Part shown: piece after piece, positions 1-8,828 of the stretch
Numbering within the stretch: the stretch's first letter is position 1
How the letters are laid out: every line of letters begins with the position of its first letter
Assembly (NCBI RefSeq): GCF_964204645.1
Contig: NW_027437440.1
Span: 1-64,000 of the forward strand
From: Tubulanus polymorphus
Lineage: Eukaryota; Nemertea; Palaeonemertea; Tubulaniformes; Tubulanidae
Length of the DNA stretch: 64,000 bases
Reading direction: 5' to 3'
Position numbers and translations under genes: made by a program
Notes under the pieces: model-generated
Told to the model about the DNA's origin: nothing
The model's input: only the letters and a program-made list of their open reading frames with translations
Databases searched by the model: none

Positions 1-1
1 A

Positions 2-151
2 TTTAGCGATCCCATGAGGAACAATATCTATACAGCCTTTGGAGAGTTGGATTCCATGAGTACTGAGGTGGAAAAACGTATTAAGCAGATAGCTCACGAC
101 AATACTAAACAAAAACAACTGTTGGATTACAAGATTAACACCGAGAGCTAA
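2..151 (+). CDS. 3' end of an unrecognised gene (5' truncated by window)
   Basis: An open frame enters from the left edge and ends at a TAA at 149-151, giving about 49 C-terminal residues rich in Lys, Gln, Asp and Glu that would form a helix or coiled coil. No start is visible, so length and function are unknown. The frame has no in-frame stop and its style resembles the virus-like genes further right, but it is too short to assign. A Fanzor-type remnant follows within about 30 nt in another frame, so this may be the last intact gene before a repeat-rich stretch. It could also be a chance open frame. Confidence 0.4.
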   Translation, partial: FSDPMRNNIYTAFGELDSMSTEVEKRIKQIAHDNTKQKQLLDYKINTES

Positions 152-182
152 AAAAATCATTGAGTACACCCATATTTCTATA

Positions 183-546
183 CATCACACGCCTCTACGA
201 CGCCTTCACCAGCGAGTAACAAACCGCGTGAAAGGCTTCCAACAGAAGCTCGTGCGGGAACTCTTGAATCAAAACAAGTGTGTTGTTGTAGGCGATCTTG
301 ATACAACACATGTCATTCGAAAACGAACCGACTATCCAGAACTTCATCGACAAACAAAACAGTGGTTTGGAGCAGTATCGCTTTGCAAGTTCAAAGATTT
401 AATGCAACAACGCTGTGTTGGGACTAATCGTATATTCGTAGAACAGAATGAATCTTACACCAGCAAAACATGCTACAAATGTGACATGGAACATTCGGCG
501 TTAGGCGCGAGTAAAGTGTTTGATTGTCCGTCGTGCGGAAACAAAA
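183..546 (+). pseudogene. Fanzor/TnpB-type RNA-guided nuclease remnant, C-terminal part
   Basis: The translated frame shows a basic Arg-rich helix (about 195-230), a hydrophobic-acidic strand VVVGDLD (about 276-300), and then the TnpB/Fanzor-type zinc ribbon: a YTSKTCYKCD block and, 20 or so residues on, DCPSCGNK. In this family the ribbon is followed by a segment carrying the last RuvC aspartate. Here the frame leaves homology right after the second CxxC, where it runs into a repeat also found at 4028. The N-terminal RuvC and guide-binding regions are missing. This is a doubly truncated, non-functional copy. Fanzors are eukaryotic relatives of TnpB and are known from mollusc genomes and large DNA viruses, so the source could be host or virus. 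Confidence 0.7.
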
Positions 547-846
547 TCAGGGCTGCCAATGTCTCCGATTTCGGCGGAGTTTGCTACGGTAAAACCAGTA
601 GAACTCCGGTGCTACGGGAATGGTGAAAAAACTACGCTCGAGCGTCGGTCTCATTCCGGTACTCCGCCGAAGAGTCAATCGAATACGCCCATAATCAATT
701 TCACTCCGGTGTTCCGTTAGAATGCCAATCGAATACGCTCAAATTTATTTCACTCCGGTGTTCCGTTAGAATGCCAATTGAATACGCTCAAATCTATTTC
801 ACTCCGGTGTTCCGTTAGAATGCCAATTGAATACGCTCACGTCAAT
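545..846 (+). repeat. Dispersed repeat R1, copy 1, with a 49-bp tandem array
   Basis: A block beginning TCAGGGCTGCCAATG recurs almost unchanged at 4027-4216. In this copy its tail expands into three head-to-tail 49-bp units starting near 701, 750 and 799, each carrying TCACTCCGGTGTTCCGTTAG. Short GGCGGAGT/ACTCCGCC arms in the first part could form a stem. It has no coding potential. Its left edge coincides exactly with the truncation of the Fanzor-like reading frame, so R1 either inserted there or recombined with it. Confidence 0.8.
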
Positions 847-967
847 TTTGTCATTGTTAAATCCTATCCACAGAACGGTAGTCTTTGGTTTGTCCGCATG
901 CGCAGTTATCAATAAGCGATCATGAAATGTGATAGTCGGAGGTTGGATTTAGTGTTCACCTGTTAAC

Positions 968-1477
968 ATGGCGGCATCGTTGTCTGATTTGGATTTTTCG
1001 GCAAACGAATCGAATTCCGATGATGATGAAAGCGAATTGGAAGAAGGTAAAGTAACTGAGAGGAAGAGAAAATCCAAACAAGGGACTAGTAACGAACAAC
1101 AGAAAAAAACCCGTGTCGCCAATCAAAAATTCAGAGCAGAATATACGTCCAAGTAACCGTGCATTGTTCCATCTCAAATATCAAATAGTTATGCACTGTG
1201 TACTGTCTGTAACCTTGATTTTCTTGTTACACACGGTGGGTTGACAGATGTCGGGAAACATTGTGAAGAAAGCAAAAGTAACGAAGCTAAGGCAAAAGCG
1301 TCTAAACTCACTCGCTATTTCACATCAAATACTCCAACAGCAGACGAATTGGTAACCCTAAGGGCGGAGGTGATGTTTATTAATTTTTTGGTCGAACACA
1401 ACATAGCTTTGGCAGTATCAGATCATGCTACACGACTCTTTAGAAAAATGTTAAAAAATCTAAAAGGTATTTTTTGA
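968..1477 (+). pseudogene. hAT/ZBED-type transposase remnant (BED zinc finger region)
   Basis: One reading frame runs from an ATG at 968 to a stop after 1474, broken only by an in-frame TAA at 1154-1156. The first part is acidic and then basic. After the stop the frame encodes a BED-type finger start (CTVCNLDF, then GKHC a little further on) and the helical segment that follows it in hAT/ZBED transposases (AEVMFINFLVEHN, then LFRKM). The catalytic core is absent and the frame ends in AT-rich DNA. A shorter copy of the 3' part, with internal deletions, lies at 5184-5490. This is a dead fragment of a cut-and-paste DNA transposon, typical of invertebrate chromosomes. Confidence 0.7.
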
Positions 1478-1760
1478 TAGCAATAATAGCAATAATGCGT
1501 AAATCTAATGTGTGTATATTTCTTTGTGAAGGAAAGTTTAACAATCAATTTTTTAATAAATACAAACAGAATTTTATCATTATTTCGTGTTTTTCTAGGT
1601 ATTATCTGGTCGTTTCGGCTGCTACTGAGAATCAATGATTTGCTACTATCACTAGAATGTTTGATTTTGCCTGCTACTGACTGAAATAAGAAAACTACTA
1701 TCAAAATTGTATTGTGTTACTACAAAAAATTGTGAAGTTGGTAGGTCTGAACATTGTTAC
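1364..1760 (+). repeat. Duplicated segment R2, copy 1 (tail of the hAT remnant)
   Basis: The stretch from GGGCGGAGGTGATG through the AT-rich tail matches 5184-5490. Relative to this copy, the second lacks about 55 bp after ATTAATTTTTTG and about 30 bp near 1512-1545. The two copies flank the 2012-3760 gene and the R1 copies, so the whole 0.5-5.5 kb region looks like a decayed duplication or a pair of related insertions. Confidence 0.8.
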
Positions 1761-1849
1761 AAATGTTGGATCCTTGTTGGACAATTTAAAAATTATTTTA
1801 TTAATGTTGTAGTTGTTGTCAGGTTTCAGAACCAGTTTCGAAGTGTGTG

Positions 1850-1857
1850 TATATAAG
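1850..1857 (+). promoter_or_regulatory. TATA box upstream of the 2012-3760 gene
   Basis: TATATAAG lies about 160 nt before the large ORF and 44 nt before the first downstream ATG (1894). A start site about 25-30 nt downstream would place the short ORF at 1894-1980 first in the mRNA. Confidence 0.55.
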
Positions 1858-1893
1858 CGGTGTTTGAAATTGAGCATTCACACACTTGCAAAA

Positions 1894-1980
1894 ATGGCAC
1901 AGATGAAGCAACAAGACCAGCGTCCTCCCTGCAATGAACTTATTTCATTTTTGTCGCGCAGACAAAGGGACAACGCGTGA
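1894..1980 (+). CDS. 28-residue upstream ORF
   Basis: This is the first ATG after the TATA box. It encodes 28 hydrophilic residues and ends in TGA, 31 nt before the ATG of the 582-residue gene. It could be a regulatory upstream ORF that limits translation of the main frame, a genuine micro-protein, or chance. No splice donor is evident that would join it to the next frame. Confidence 0.3.
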   Translation: MAQMKQQDQRPPCNELISFLSRRQRDNA

Positions 1981-2011
1981 TATTATTTATCTACTAACAG
2001 CATAAAAAATC

Positions 2012-3760
2012 ATGGATCACTTTGTGAATGGTTTTGTATGTAATCCGGATGCTACGACAGTTAAATTGGAACTCGAATTTACGGAAATGTTAAGTAAAGT
2101 TTTTCGAAAGGAATGTGTCAAAAATACGATAAATTTATACAACAATAGCACAGAGACATTGATGAATTATATAGACTGCAAGTGCACGAATCTACCCATA
2201 GATAAGACCGGAGGTGAGAGTGATGATGAATATTTCGATTATCATCTCAATCACATTACAGTTTGTAATATTATCGAAGACTGTTTTCTCAAGGCAACTG
2301 AAAATGCCTACGAAGATATGGACACATTTGCAAAAGTGTTTTATCCACGCATTGTCAAACACTTGAACAATGCGTGGAGAATGAAGAAGCACAATCGCCC
2401 AATCGATGTGAAGTTATTGCCTGCGAATGTAAAACGACTAAACGAAACGACAAGTGACGAAGGAACTGCTATAAAGAAGAAAAGGGGTGAGAAAGGTGCG
2501 AATTCTGCGAAAACAAAAGCAAAAAAATCTGCAAAAACCCCTACAATGAAATATTTTACACGGAGAATTATCGAAGTGATTTATACACACCTCATTCTTG
2601 GGCGATATAACGAATCTCACACATACGCTTGCTTATTATACGCGTTGAAATGTGAAATGCGAAATCTCATGCTACAAGAAACACCAAATACAAGGGATGG
2701 TGGTATATGTGTTGCATCGTTGTGCAGAAAACGAAAGAGAATCCCAACAGATGGAGACGACTGCGAGAATGGAGAGACAGAACATCGAGAGGGAGAGAAC
2801 AAAAAGGAAGTGCCCCTACCCTCTTTGATGCATTTCTATCACTTTGCCCGCATGATGTGTCGATATGCGAGGTGCATTCTTAAGTATGTTCCTATCCTGC
2901 CCGAAAAAGATGCCTCGTGCTTGCATGCAGCCGTGTATACCGAAGCGAATGAACTCTTATCCACACCATGTTTCTCCCCCCATCTTTATCTGTCTATGGA
3001 CATTGACGGTGCAATACCGCTTGATGCAGCCTATCAAATGTGTCGTTATCCGTTTAGTGATAAATCTACGGCCATTTGTTGTACGAATTTCTTGTTGGTC
3101 GCCGGACAGACTCCAGGGGTTATTTTTAATGCCGTGGGTAAAGTGGTGGAAGAGGAGGGGTTCAATTTCGACCGTTTCTGGACCAGATACATCAAACCCA
3201 TAAACATGCATCTATACGAAGGTGAATCGAATACGGGAGACAGTGATGTGGACATGGAAAATGTGAGCGAAGACATCGAATACGCTAGCGATGATCAGCA
3301 GCTGCTGCTGCAAGAAAATCGAAGGAAACGAAAAACTGCGAGAGAAAATATTCGAATGATCGTTCCATTTGCGAGGGAATGTGTCGATTTGTTGTGTAAG
3401 GAGAAGGGGTTGTCTATGCGAAAACTCGATGTCGATACGCTGATAAATACGATTTTGGGAATTGGGGATAAAGGCCCAGTTTCCATATCGTGTGGTGTAA
3501 TGAGCCAAGTGATAACGGTGTACATGAAATACAGAGATAACCCAAAACTCCTGGGATTGATTTCCACGTCTATACTAACCCACCCGAACATGGAACGATC
3601 AACTAACCCAATTGTTCGGCCAACAATCTTGAATAGCCCGATTTCGCTGTGCGTTTACTACCATGTACTGTTTGTGAATGATCTGCTACGTGGAAATGTC
3701 GATAACCTTTCCCCAAGCGAGTATAAATGTCTTAAAGAACGATTATACGCAGATTTGTGA
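2012..3760 (+). CDS. Intact 582-residue protein of unknown function, virus-style
   Basis: This is an uninterrupted frame beginning MDHFVNGF. It is acidic near residues 65-75, with a Lys-rich nuclear-localisation-like stretch near residues 155-175, a second charged linker near 240-260, and an acidic block followed by RRKRK near 415-435. The rest alternates helical, Cys-containing segments. No known domain is recognised. The composition (globular blocks separated by acidic and basic linkers) matches the nuclear-looking proteins at 16971, 25308 and 32895. The downstream spacer contains AACTTCCTG (3968-3976) and AATTTTTCTAAGTC, the motifs scattered between the virus-like genes. I therefore infer it belongs to the same herpesvirus-like element although it is flanked by transposon debris. 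Confidence 0.75.
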   Translation: MDHFVNGFVCNPDATTVKLELEFTEMLSKVFRKECVKNTINLYNNSTETLMNYIDCKCTNLPIDKTGGESDDEYFDYHLNHITVCNIIEDCFLKATENAYEDMDTFAKVFYPRIVKHLNNAWRMKKHNRPIDVKLLPANVKRLNETTSDEGTAIKKKRGEKGANSAKTKAKKSAKTPTMKYFTRRIIEVIYTHLILGRYNESHTYACLLYALKCEMRNLMLQETPNTRDGGICVASLCRKRKRIPTDGDDCENGETEHREGENKKEVPLPSLMHFYHFARMMCRYARCILKYVPILPEKDASCLHAAVYTEANELLSTPCFSPHLYLSMDIDGAIPLDAAYQMCRYPFSDKSTAICCTNFLLVAGQTPGVIFNAVGKVVEEEGFNFDRFWTRYIKPINMHLYEGESNTGDSDVDMENVSEDIEYASDDQQLLLQENRRKRKTARENIRMIVPFARECVDLLCKEKGLSMRKLDVDTLINTILGIGDKGPVSISCGVMSQVITVYMKYRDNPKLLGLISTSILTHPNMERSTNPIVRPTILNSPISLCVYYHVLFVNDLLRGNVDNLSPSEYKCLKERLYADL

Positions 3761-3992
3761 GACAGGAGCAGGCAGCATTTCCAGTATTTTGATACATGTG
3801 GTTCCACACACATTCCGGTTATTCCGTCGTGTTGGACAGTATTTCGCATTTACACACCAATTGTGCCTTTGATATCAATGTTTGTACCGTTTTAGCGCAT
3901 TTTACAAATTTTGTTAAAATCTTTTGAAATTTTTCTAAGTCTATTTGTACAGGGAGATCAACACTGTAACTTCCTGTTTGAAGAATCAAATT

Positions 3993-3995
<3 letters not shown>

Positions 3996-4027
<32 letters not shown>
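3996..4027. repeat. (TA)n microsatellite
   Basis: Uninterrupted TA dinucleotides, 32 nt, lying exactly between the virus-style gene's 3' spacer and the second R1 copy. Confidence 0.95.
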
Positions 4028-4029
<2 letters not shown>

Positions 4030-4310
4030 GGGCTGCCAATGTCTCCGATTTCGGCGGAGTTTGCTACGGTAAAACCAGTAGAACTCCGGTGCTACGGGAG
4101 TGGTGAAAAAACTACGCTCGAGCGTCGGTCTCATTCCGGTACTCCGCCGAAGAGTCAATCGAATACGCCCAATAATCAATTCACTCCGGTGTTCCGTTAG
4201 AATGCCAATCGAATACGTTGTGTGTTGATGTGAGCGTATTTAATTGGCATTCTAACGGAACACCGGAGTGAAATAAATTTGAGCGTATTCGACTGGACCC
4301 TCCTGAGTTC
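4027..4310. repeat. Dispersed repeat R1, copy 2, with an inverted arm
   Basis: Positions 4027-4216 repeat 545-735 with few changes. The following stretch to about 4295 is the reverse complement of the 49-bp unit (GGCATTCTAACGGAACACC), so this copy ends as a foldback. From 4310 to 4987 I see AT-rich DNA with no gene. Confidence 0.8.
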
Positions 4311-4983
4311 AGAGTTGACTGGATCCTGAGTTCAGAGTTAACTCTAACTCACAGTTACTGTGAAATATTCATTTTATTTGCCGCAAGTTATGAAATTTTC
4401 ATTATTTGATCGCAAAATTCCACAGTTCCAAATAACTCAGAATAGAGACATTTAGTTTTCCTACGTTTTAACATTTTCGGATGTTTGACTTCTGACTTTA
4501 ATATATGTGACCTTGACCTTCTGACTATCTACTTAAGTCTCAGGAATTTATCGATTTTTATAGATCACGTGGTATCAGACAGTGTGTAGTAGTAGTGGGT
4601 TTATTGGGCTTGTTTTGATTTCTTAAGTTATAACATTATTTGATGAATTATGTAAATGTTTATTTATGCAAGAAAACAATAAGTGATTAGATAGAATTAG
4701 GTTAATGAATCATCTATTGTTTTAGTCGGGATGAAAGATTGAGACTAATAATTTTTTTCATTTATCTATCTATCATAGTGGCATATACTAAATTATAAAC
4801 AGATTAGACCTATTGAAACTGGTAGTTTCTAAATACGACCGGTAGTAACCCAGGGCTGGGAATGCAGCACTATCGACTGTAGTCTCAATGTATTCTAATC
4901 ATGATCGCAACGTTTGTCCAGCAACCAATATTAGTGTCAACACTGAATGTTTGTTCCAGTACATCACAATGTACAAATGTGCT

Positions 4984-4987
<4 letters not shown>

Positions 4988-5069
<82 letters not shown>
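4988..5069. repeat. (TA)n microsatellite
   Basis: About 80 nt of pure TA dinucleotide. Ile/Tyr-repeat open frames across it are artefacts of the repeat. Confidence 0.95.
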
Positions 5070-5070
<1 letters not shown>

Positions 5071-5183
5071 CATTACTGCTGAAGTCCCCAAAAGGGCCAC
5101 ATACATAATATATTTATATGTTATACATATTTGACCAAGCTCAATAGTTTCACTGTCATGATTGCGAACAGAACGAACCTTAG

Positions 5184-5490
5184 GGGCGGAGGTGATGTTT
5201 ATTAATTTTTTGTTAAAATGTTAAAAAATCTAAAAGGTATTTTTTGATAGCAATGATAGCAATAATGCGTAAATCTAATGTCAAGCAATTTTTTAATAAA
5301 TACAAACAGAATTTTATCATTATTTCGTGTTTTTCTTGGTATTATCTGGTCGTTTCGGCTGCTACTGAGAATCAATGATTTGCTACTATCACTAGAATGT
5401 TTGATTTTGCCTGCTACTGACTGAAATAAGAAAACTACTATCAAAATTGTATTGTGTTACTACAAAAAATTGTGAAGTTGGCAGGTCTGC
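5184..5490 (+). repeat. Duplicated segment R2, copy 2
   Basis: A shortened copy of 1364-1760, including the last codons of the hAT-type remnant and its AT-rich tail, with two internal deletions. It is non-coding. From 5490 to about 5725 nothing else is recognisable. Confidence 0.8.
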
Positions 5491-5824
5491 AAAATTGGTC
5501 GTGATCAAAATGGAGCCGTGAACAATTTTCGAAAATTCGTCGGACAATGGAAAGGACGATCATTGTAATATTTTTACCATTTATATAATCGGGTCAACCC
5601 GCCTAGCGTCGTTGACTACTATCCACGACATGGGAATCCCGTTAGTGGGAAGTCCTGCGTGTATAGTCGTCTGCCGGCGCCAAGGGGTTAGGCAACCTTT
5701 ATTTCTGGTGAAATTTCTAACACAAAATGCCACGCAAAACTTCAGCACAACAGAACACAATAAAACGCCAAAGAAACCTACCAAATTTATCATCTGACGA
5801 TGATTTCGAGACGGAAGAGAAAAA

Positions 5825-6121
5825 ATGGCGTTTTTTTCTCCCAAAAACCGAACGGTTAGAAAAGTGGAAGTGGTCAGGACGATAGAGCCCAAGAAGATGA
5901 TGAAAACTCGACAAAGTCAGAGTGCCACAGCATCAGCCACACCTTGGAATACACCACCACAAAGATCTACAGCTCCAGCTAATACAGAAACAGTGTCTAG
6001 CGCATCTAAAGATTTGGAAGAATTTGAGGACTTTGCCACAAGATTGGCAAAATATAGACTGAAACTGTTGCATGATGAAATCGCGAAGTATGACAGGTTA
6101 TCAGTCGTCCTGTATAAATGA
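5825..6121 (+). CDS. Possible small ORF or exon, 98 residues
   Basis: The frame encodes a basic N-terminal third, a Ser/Thr/Pro-rich middle and a C-terminal helix rich in Leu, Lys and Glu. An AATAAA lies about 25 nt after the stop (near 6148). A second frame starting at 5727 precedes it in a different phase and ends near 5884; the two could be exons of one gene or a frameshifted remnant. The layout resembles the tail of a short MADF/Myb-like transposon accessory protein, but no motif proves it. It may be non-coding. Confidence 0.25.
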   Translation: MAFFSPKNRTVRKVEVVRTIEPKKMMKTRQSQSATASATPWNTPPQRSTAPANTETVSSASKDLEEFEDFATRLAKYRLKLLHDEIAKYDRLSVVLYK

Positions 6122-7820
6122 ATTATCGTTGTTATACAATTACTAAAATAAATAATATTGTAAAATCACAATCCTTGATTTGTTCTTCATTGAATTGTGA
6201 CATGGTGTTTGGATTGTCTGATATGGTGAAATGGTGTGATATGGAGCGCTATTCCATCCCGCTGTGCAGCCATCCACGGGACATCTGAATGTATGATACC
6301 CTTAGAAATCAATAAAATGGAACTAAACACACGAGTAAAAGCGCATCCGCTTCCAAGCACTGAGCTATCGATCGATGACGTCATTGACCAGCCCAGCCAG
6401 GTGTGCAGACAGACTGGCGCCAGGGTAAAAAAACTCGAAAATTCTCCCATAACTGCTCGTCCGATCGCTTCGAAAAGAATTTCAATCGATTCAGAAGAAG
6501 TTTGATTATGTTTAGGACCGAGTTTCACCAAAATCGGTGTACCGTACGTCTCGCAAAAATTCGTACAGTGTCCTGTCGGCACTCAAAAGGAGACAGCGCC
6601 CTCGGTCTAGGGAGGCAGACATTGGAACTACAGTTGAGACATGACTCATGAATCAGTTGGCGCAATAGTGCTATCAATGCGGAAGAATGCGGATCTGAGA
6701 CAGCGCCCTAGGTCTAGAGTGGCAGACATTGGAACTACAGTTGAGGTGGATGCTGGTGACAGTTGGTCACAACGGGTCACAGGCGCTTTTGAATCGATTG
6801 AAATACATTTCGAAACGATTGGACGAGCGATTATGGGAGAAATTTCGCGATTTCGTAACTGTTGTCAATGGTCAATGGTCAATGATGGTCAATGGTCGGT
6901 CAATGATGCTCAATCATCTCATCTCATTTCCGGATCTCATCTTTGTGAAGTATTTCTGTGGTAGATTAGTTATAATCGTTCATATGTGTTATTCTACAGA
7001 AATGGCTGGTATTTCGGTATAATATGATAATCTGTCTTTTATATTTGTATTCATAGGACTCAGCTAGCTGCACGGTGTGTAACTTGTCAAGTGCTGTGGT
7101 GTATGGTTATAGATAGAGTTATATAAGGGTGTATGATTGAGGTTTGGAGGGTTTGTGTGTATACTGGGACAGGTACACACGTGTTTCAGGAGAAGTCCTG
7201 CTGATAGCCGCTGGTCGGTTGAAGTGTAGTTGTAAATATATGTATTAAAGTAACCGTTGGTCGGTAATTCGTAGAAATGAAAGAAATTCCAATCGGGAAA
7301 TGAACGGGTTTTTGGGACGCATTAAGTCCGTAAGTATTTGTGAAATAAATGTTTTGATACTAAGTATATTTTATTCAATACATAACCTATGATTATTGTG
7401 ATATATATTTTGCAGCTTTTGAGCAGTAATTGGATAATCGAATGTGTTTGAGATATTAAAGAAAGGCAACTGTACATAGTGTAAATAAATTGTTCGTGAA
7501 GTTGAAACTACGAATTAGTTTATTTGATAGATTGATGGCTCGATAGAAATTCGTGACAATCTTTCCCAACATTCGCTGATAAGCAACGGTACGAGTTTTA
7601 CACCAAGCAAATCGTTTCGAGCAAACGGGTAGGCATGGTAGCCTTTGCTTGTCCATTGTCGAATCACGTTGCAAATCACGTCGTTCTGATATCGAATTTT
7701 TCAAAATTCAATATTTTCGAAAACACCGATAAAAATCGCACAGAAATGATTCTACGGACTGAGAAACATCACAGGAACACCGAAGAAAACTTCTAGAGTC
7801 GTTATCTAACGTGAAAAGGC
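6122..7820. other. Non-coding stretch with short internal duplications
   Basis: I find no convincing gene here. A roughly 49-bp segment (6591-6640) is repeated at 6697-6745 and carries GGCAGACATTGGAACTACAG. A roughly 65-bp segment around 6433-6497 recurs inverted near 6786-6855. GGTCAAT repeats cluster at 6868-6915. A TGACGTCA sits at 6377. This fits old non-autonomous mobile elements. Confidence 0.6.
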
Positions 7821-7908
7821 CCACGTAGAAAAATGCCAAAAATGCCAAACAAATACGACCCTAACCCTAACCCTGGTTGTTTGGTAATTTTGGTATTTTT
7901 CTACGTGG
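7821..7908. repeat. Foldback element with a telomere-like loop
   Basis: Arms 7821-7852 (starting CCACGTAGAAAAATGCCAAA) and 7877-7908 (ending TTTTTCTACGTGG) are near-complementary over about 32 bp. The loop includes CCCTAACCCTAACCCT, about 2.7 units of the animal telomere repeat. It is a small palindromic MITE or foldback; the telomere-like string is too short to be a telomere. Confidence 0.75.
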
Positions 7909-8389
7909 CTCGTTGAGTACTCAGGACAGCTATATCCTACGCAAATTTGGTTTCAAATTAAAGTTCTTCATCTTTTCTAATGAAAAAACATAAATTTCAT
8001 CATGAAAATCTACTTTTTGCTATCCGTTTGATGTTTTGAAGATATGTCATTTTCAGTTAAAAAAGTGATTTCCGAACTGAATGTGATTTGCGACGTGATC
8101 GAGTGATTATTGACGTTATTCATTTGTTATTATAGACATGATTATCGAGGGAATGATGTATTATAATAGTTGGATAGAGGATGGGGAAAGTGACATATTG
8201 GTCAATGAATTTGACCAATGTGTCACCTCAAACTCCCACTCTTGTTTCCAAACGCTGAAATCCTTCACGTCTCAAACCAGAGTAACTTCGCATCATAGTC
8301 ACTTAGCTTCCTCAATGATATTCATGGTCGACACAAAAATGACAGCTTGAATTATTCATATCCCAAAATTACAGTAAGTCAATTGTAAA
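7909..8389. other. Left-hand relative of the minisatellite module, no gene
   Basis: It contains GTGATTTGCGACGTGATC-type units (about 8065-8130). These are followed by a module with GGTCAATGAATTTGACCAAT and a CCCACTC...CTTCACG tail, which recurs near 10660-10720 and 15380-15460. Short ORFs here have no recognisable content. Confidence 0.6.
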
Positions 8390-8731
8390 CAATAAGCGAT
8401 TTTATTCTAATTACTGAGCTGTCTCCAGTAAACACTTGATTAAATTTCAACATGTTAAAAATATTAAACGTGATGCTGAGATTGTACTCAATTGATTCAT
8501 GTCTCGAATTACAGTCAATTTCTCGATTTTCTACACGTATGTCCATCGTGACTGAAATCACAATAAGCGATTTTATTCTAATTACTGAGCTGTCTCCAGT
8601 AAACACTTAATTAAATTTCAACATGTTAAAAATATTAAACGTGATGCTGAGATTGTACTCAATTGATTCATGTCTCGAATTACAGTCAATTTCTCGATTT
8701 TCTACACGTATGTCCATCGTGACTGAAATCA
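8390..8731 (+). repeat. 171-bp tandem duplication
   Basis: Two consecutive copies, 8390-8560 and 8561-8731, start with CAATAAGCGATTTTATTC and are almost identical, indicating a recent unequal exchange or replication slip. It lies just downstream of the stop of the tyrosine recombinase gene. Confidence 0.9.
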
Positions 8732-8828
8732 TTTACGGACTGAAACTTACATATTTTCAAACAATTAATAATAGTTCAAGAAATGCAGAATTAGAAATGC
8801 GAATGCAAGAACAATTCTATTGTTTCTA

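Noticed and set aside
4888-5134. ORFs encoding Ile-Tyr repeats
   Set aside because: They are translations of a (TA)n microsatellite and have no other content.
7861-7876. Telomere or viral terminal telomeric repeat
   Set aside because: Fewer than three repeat units and located in the loop of a foldback element.
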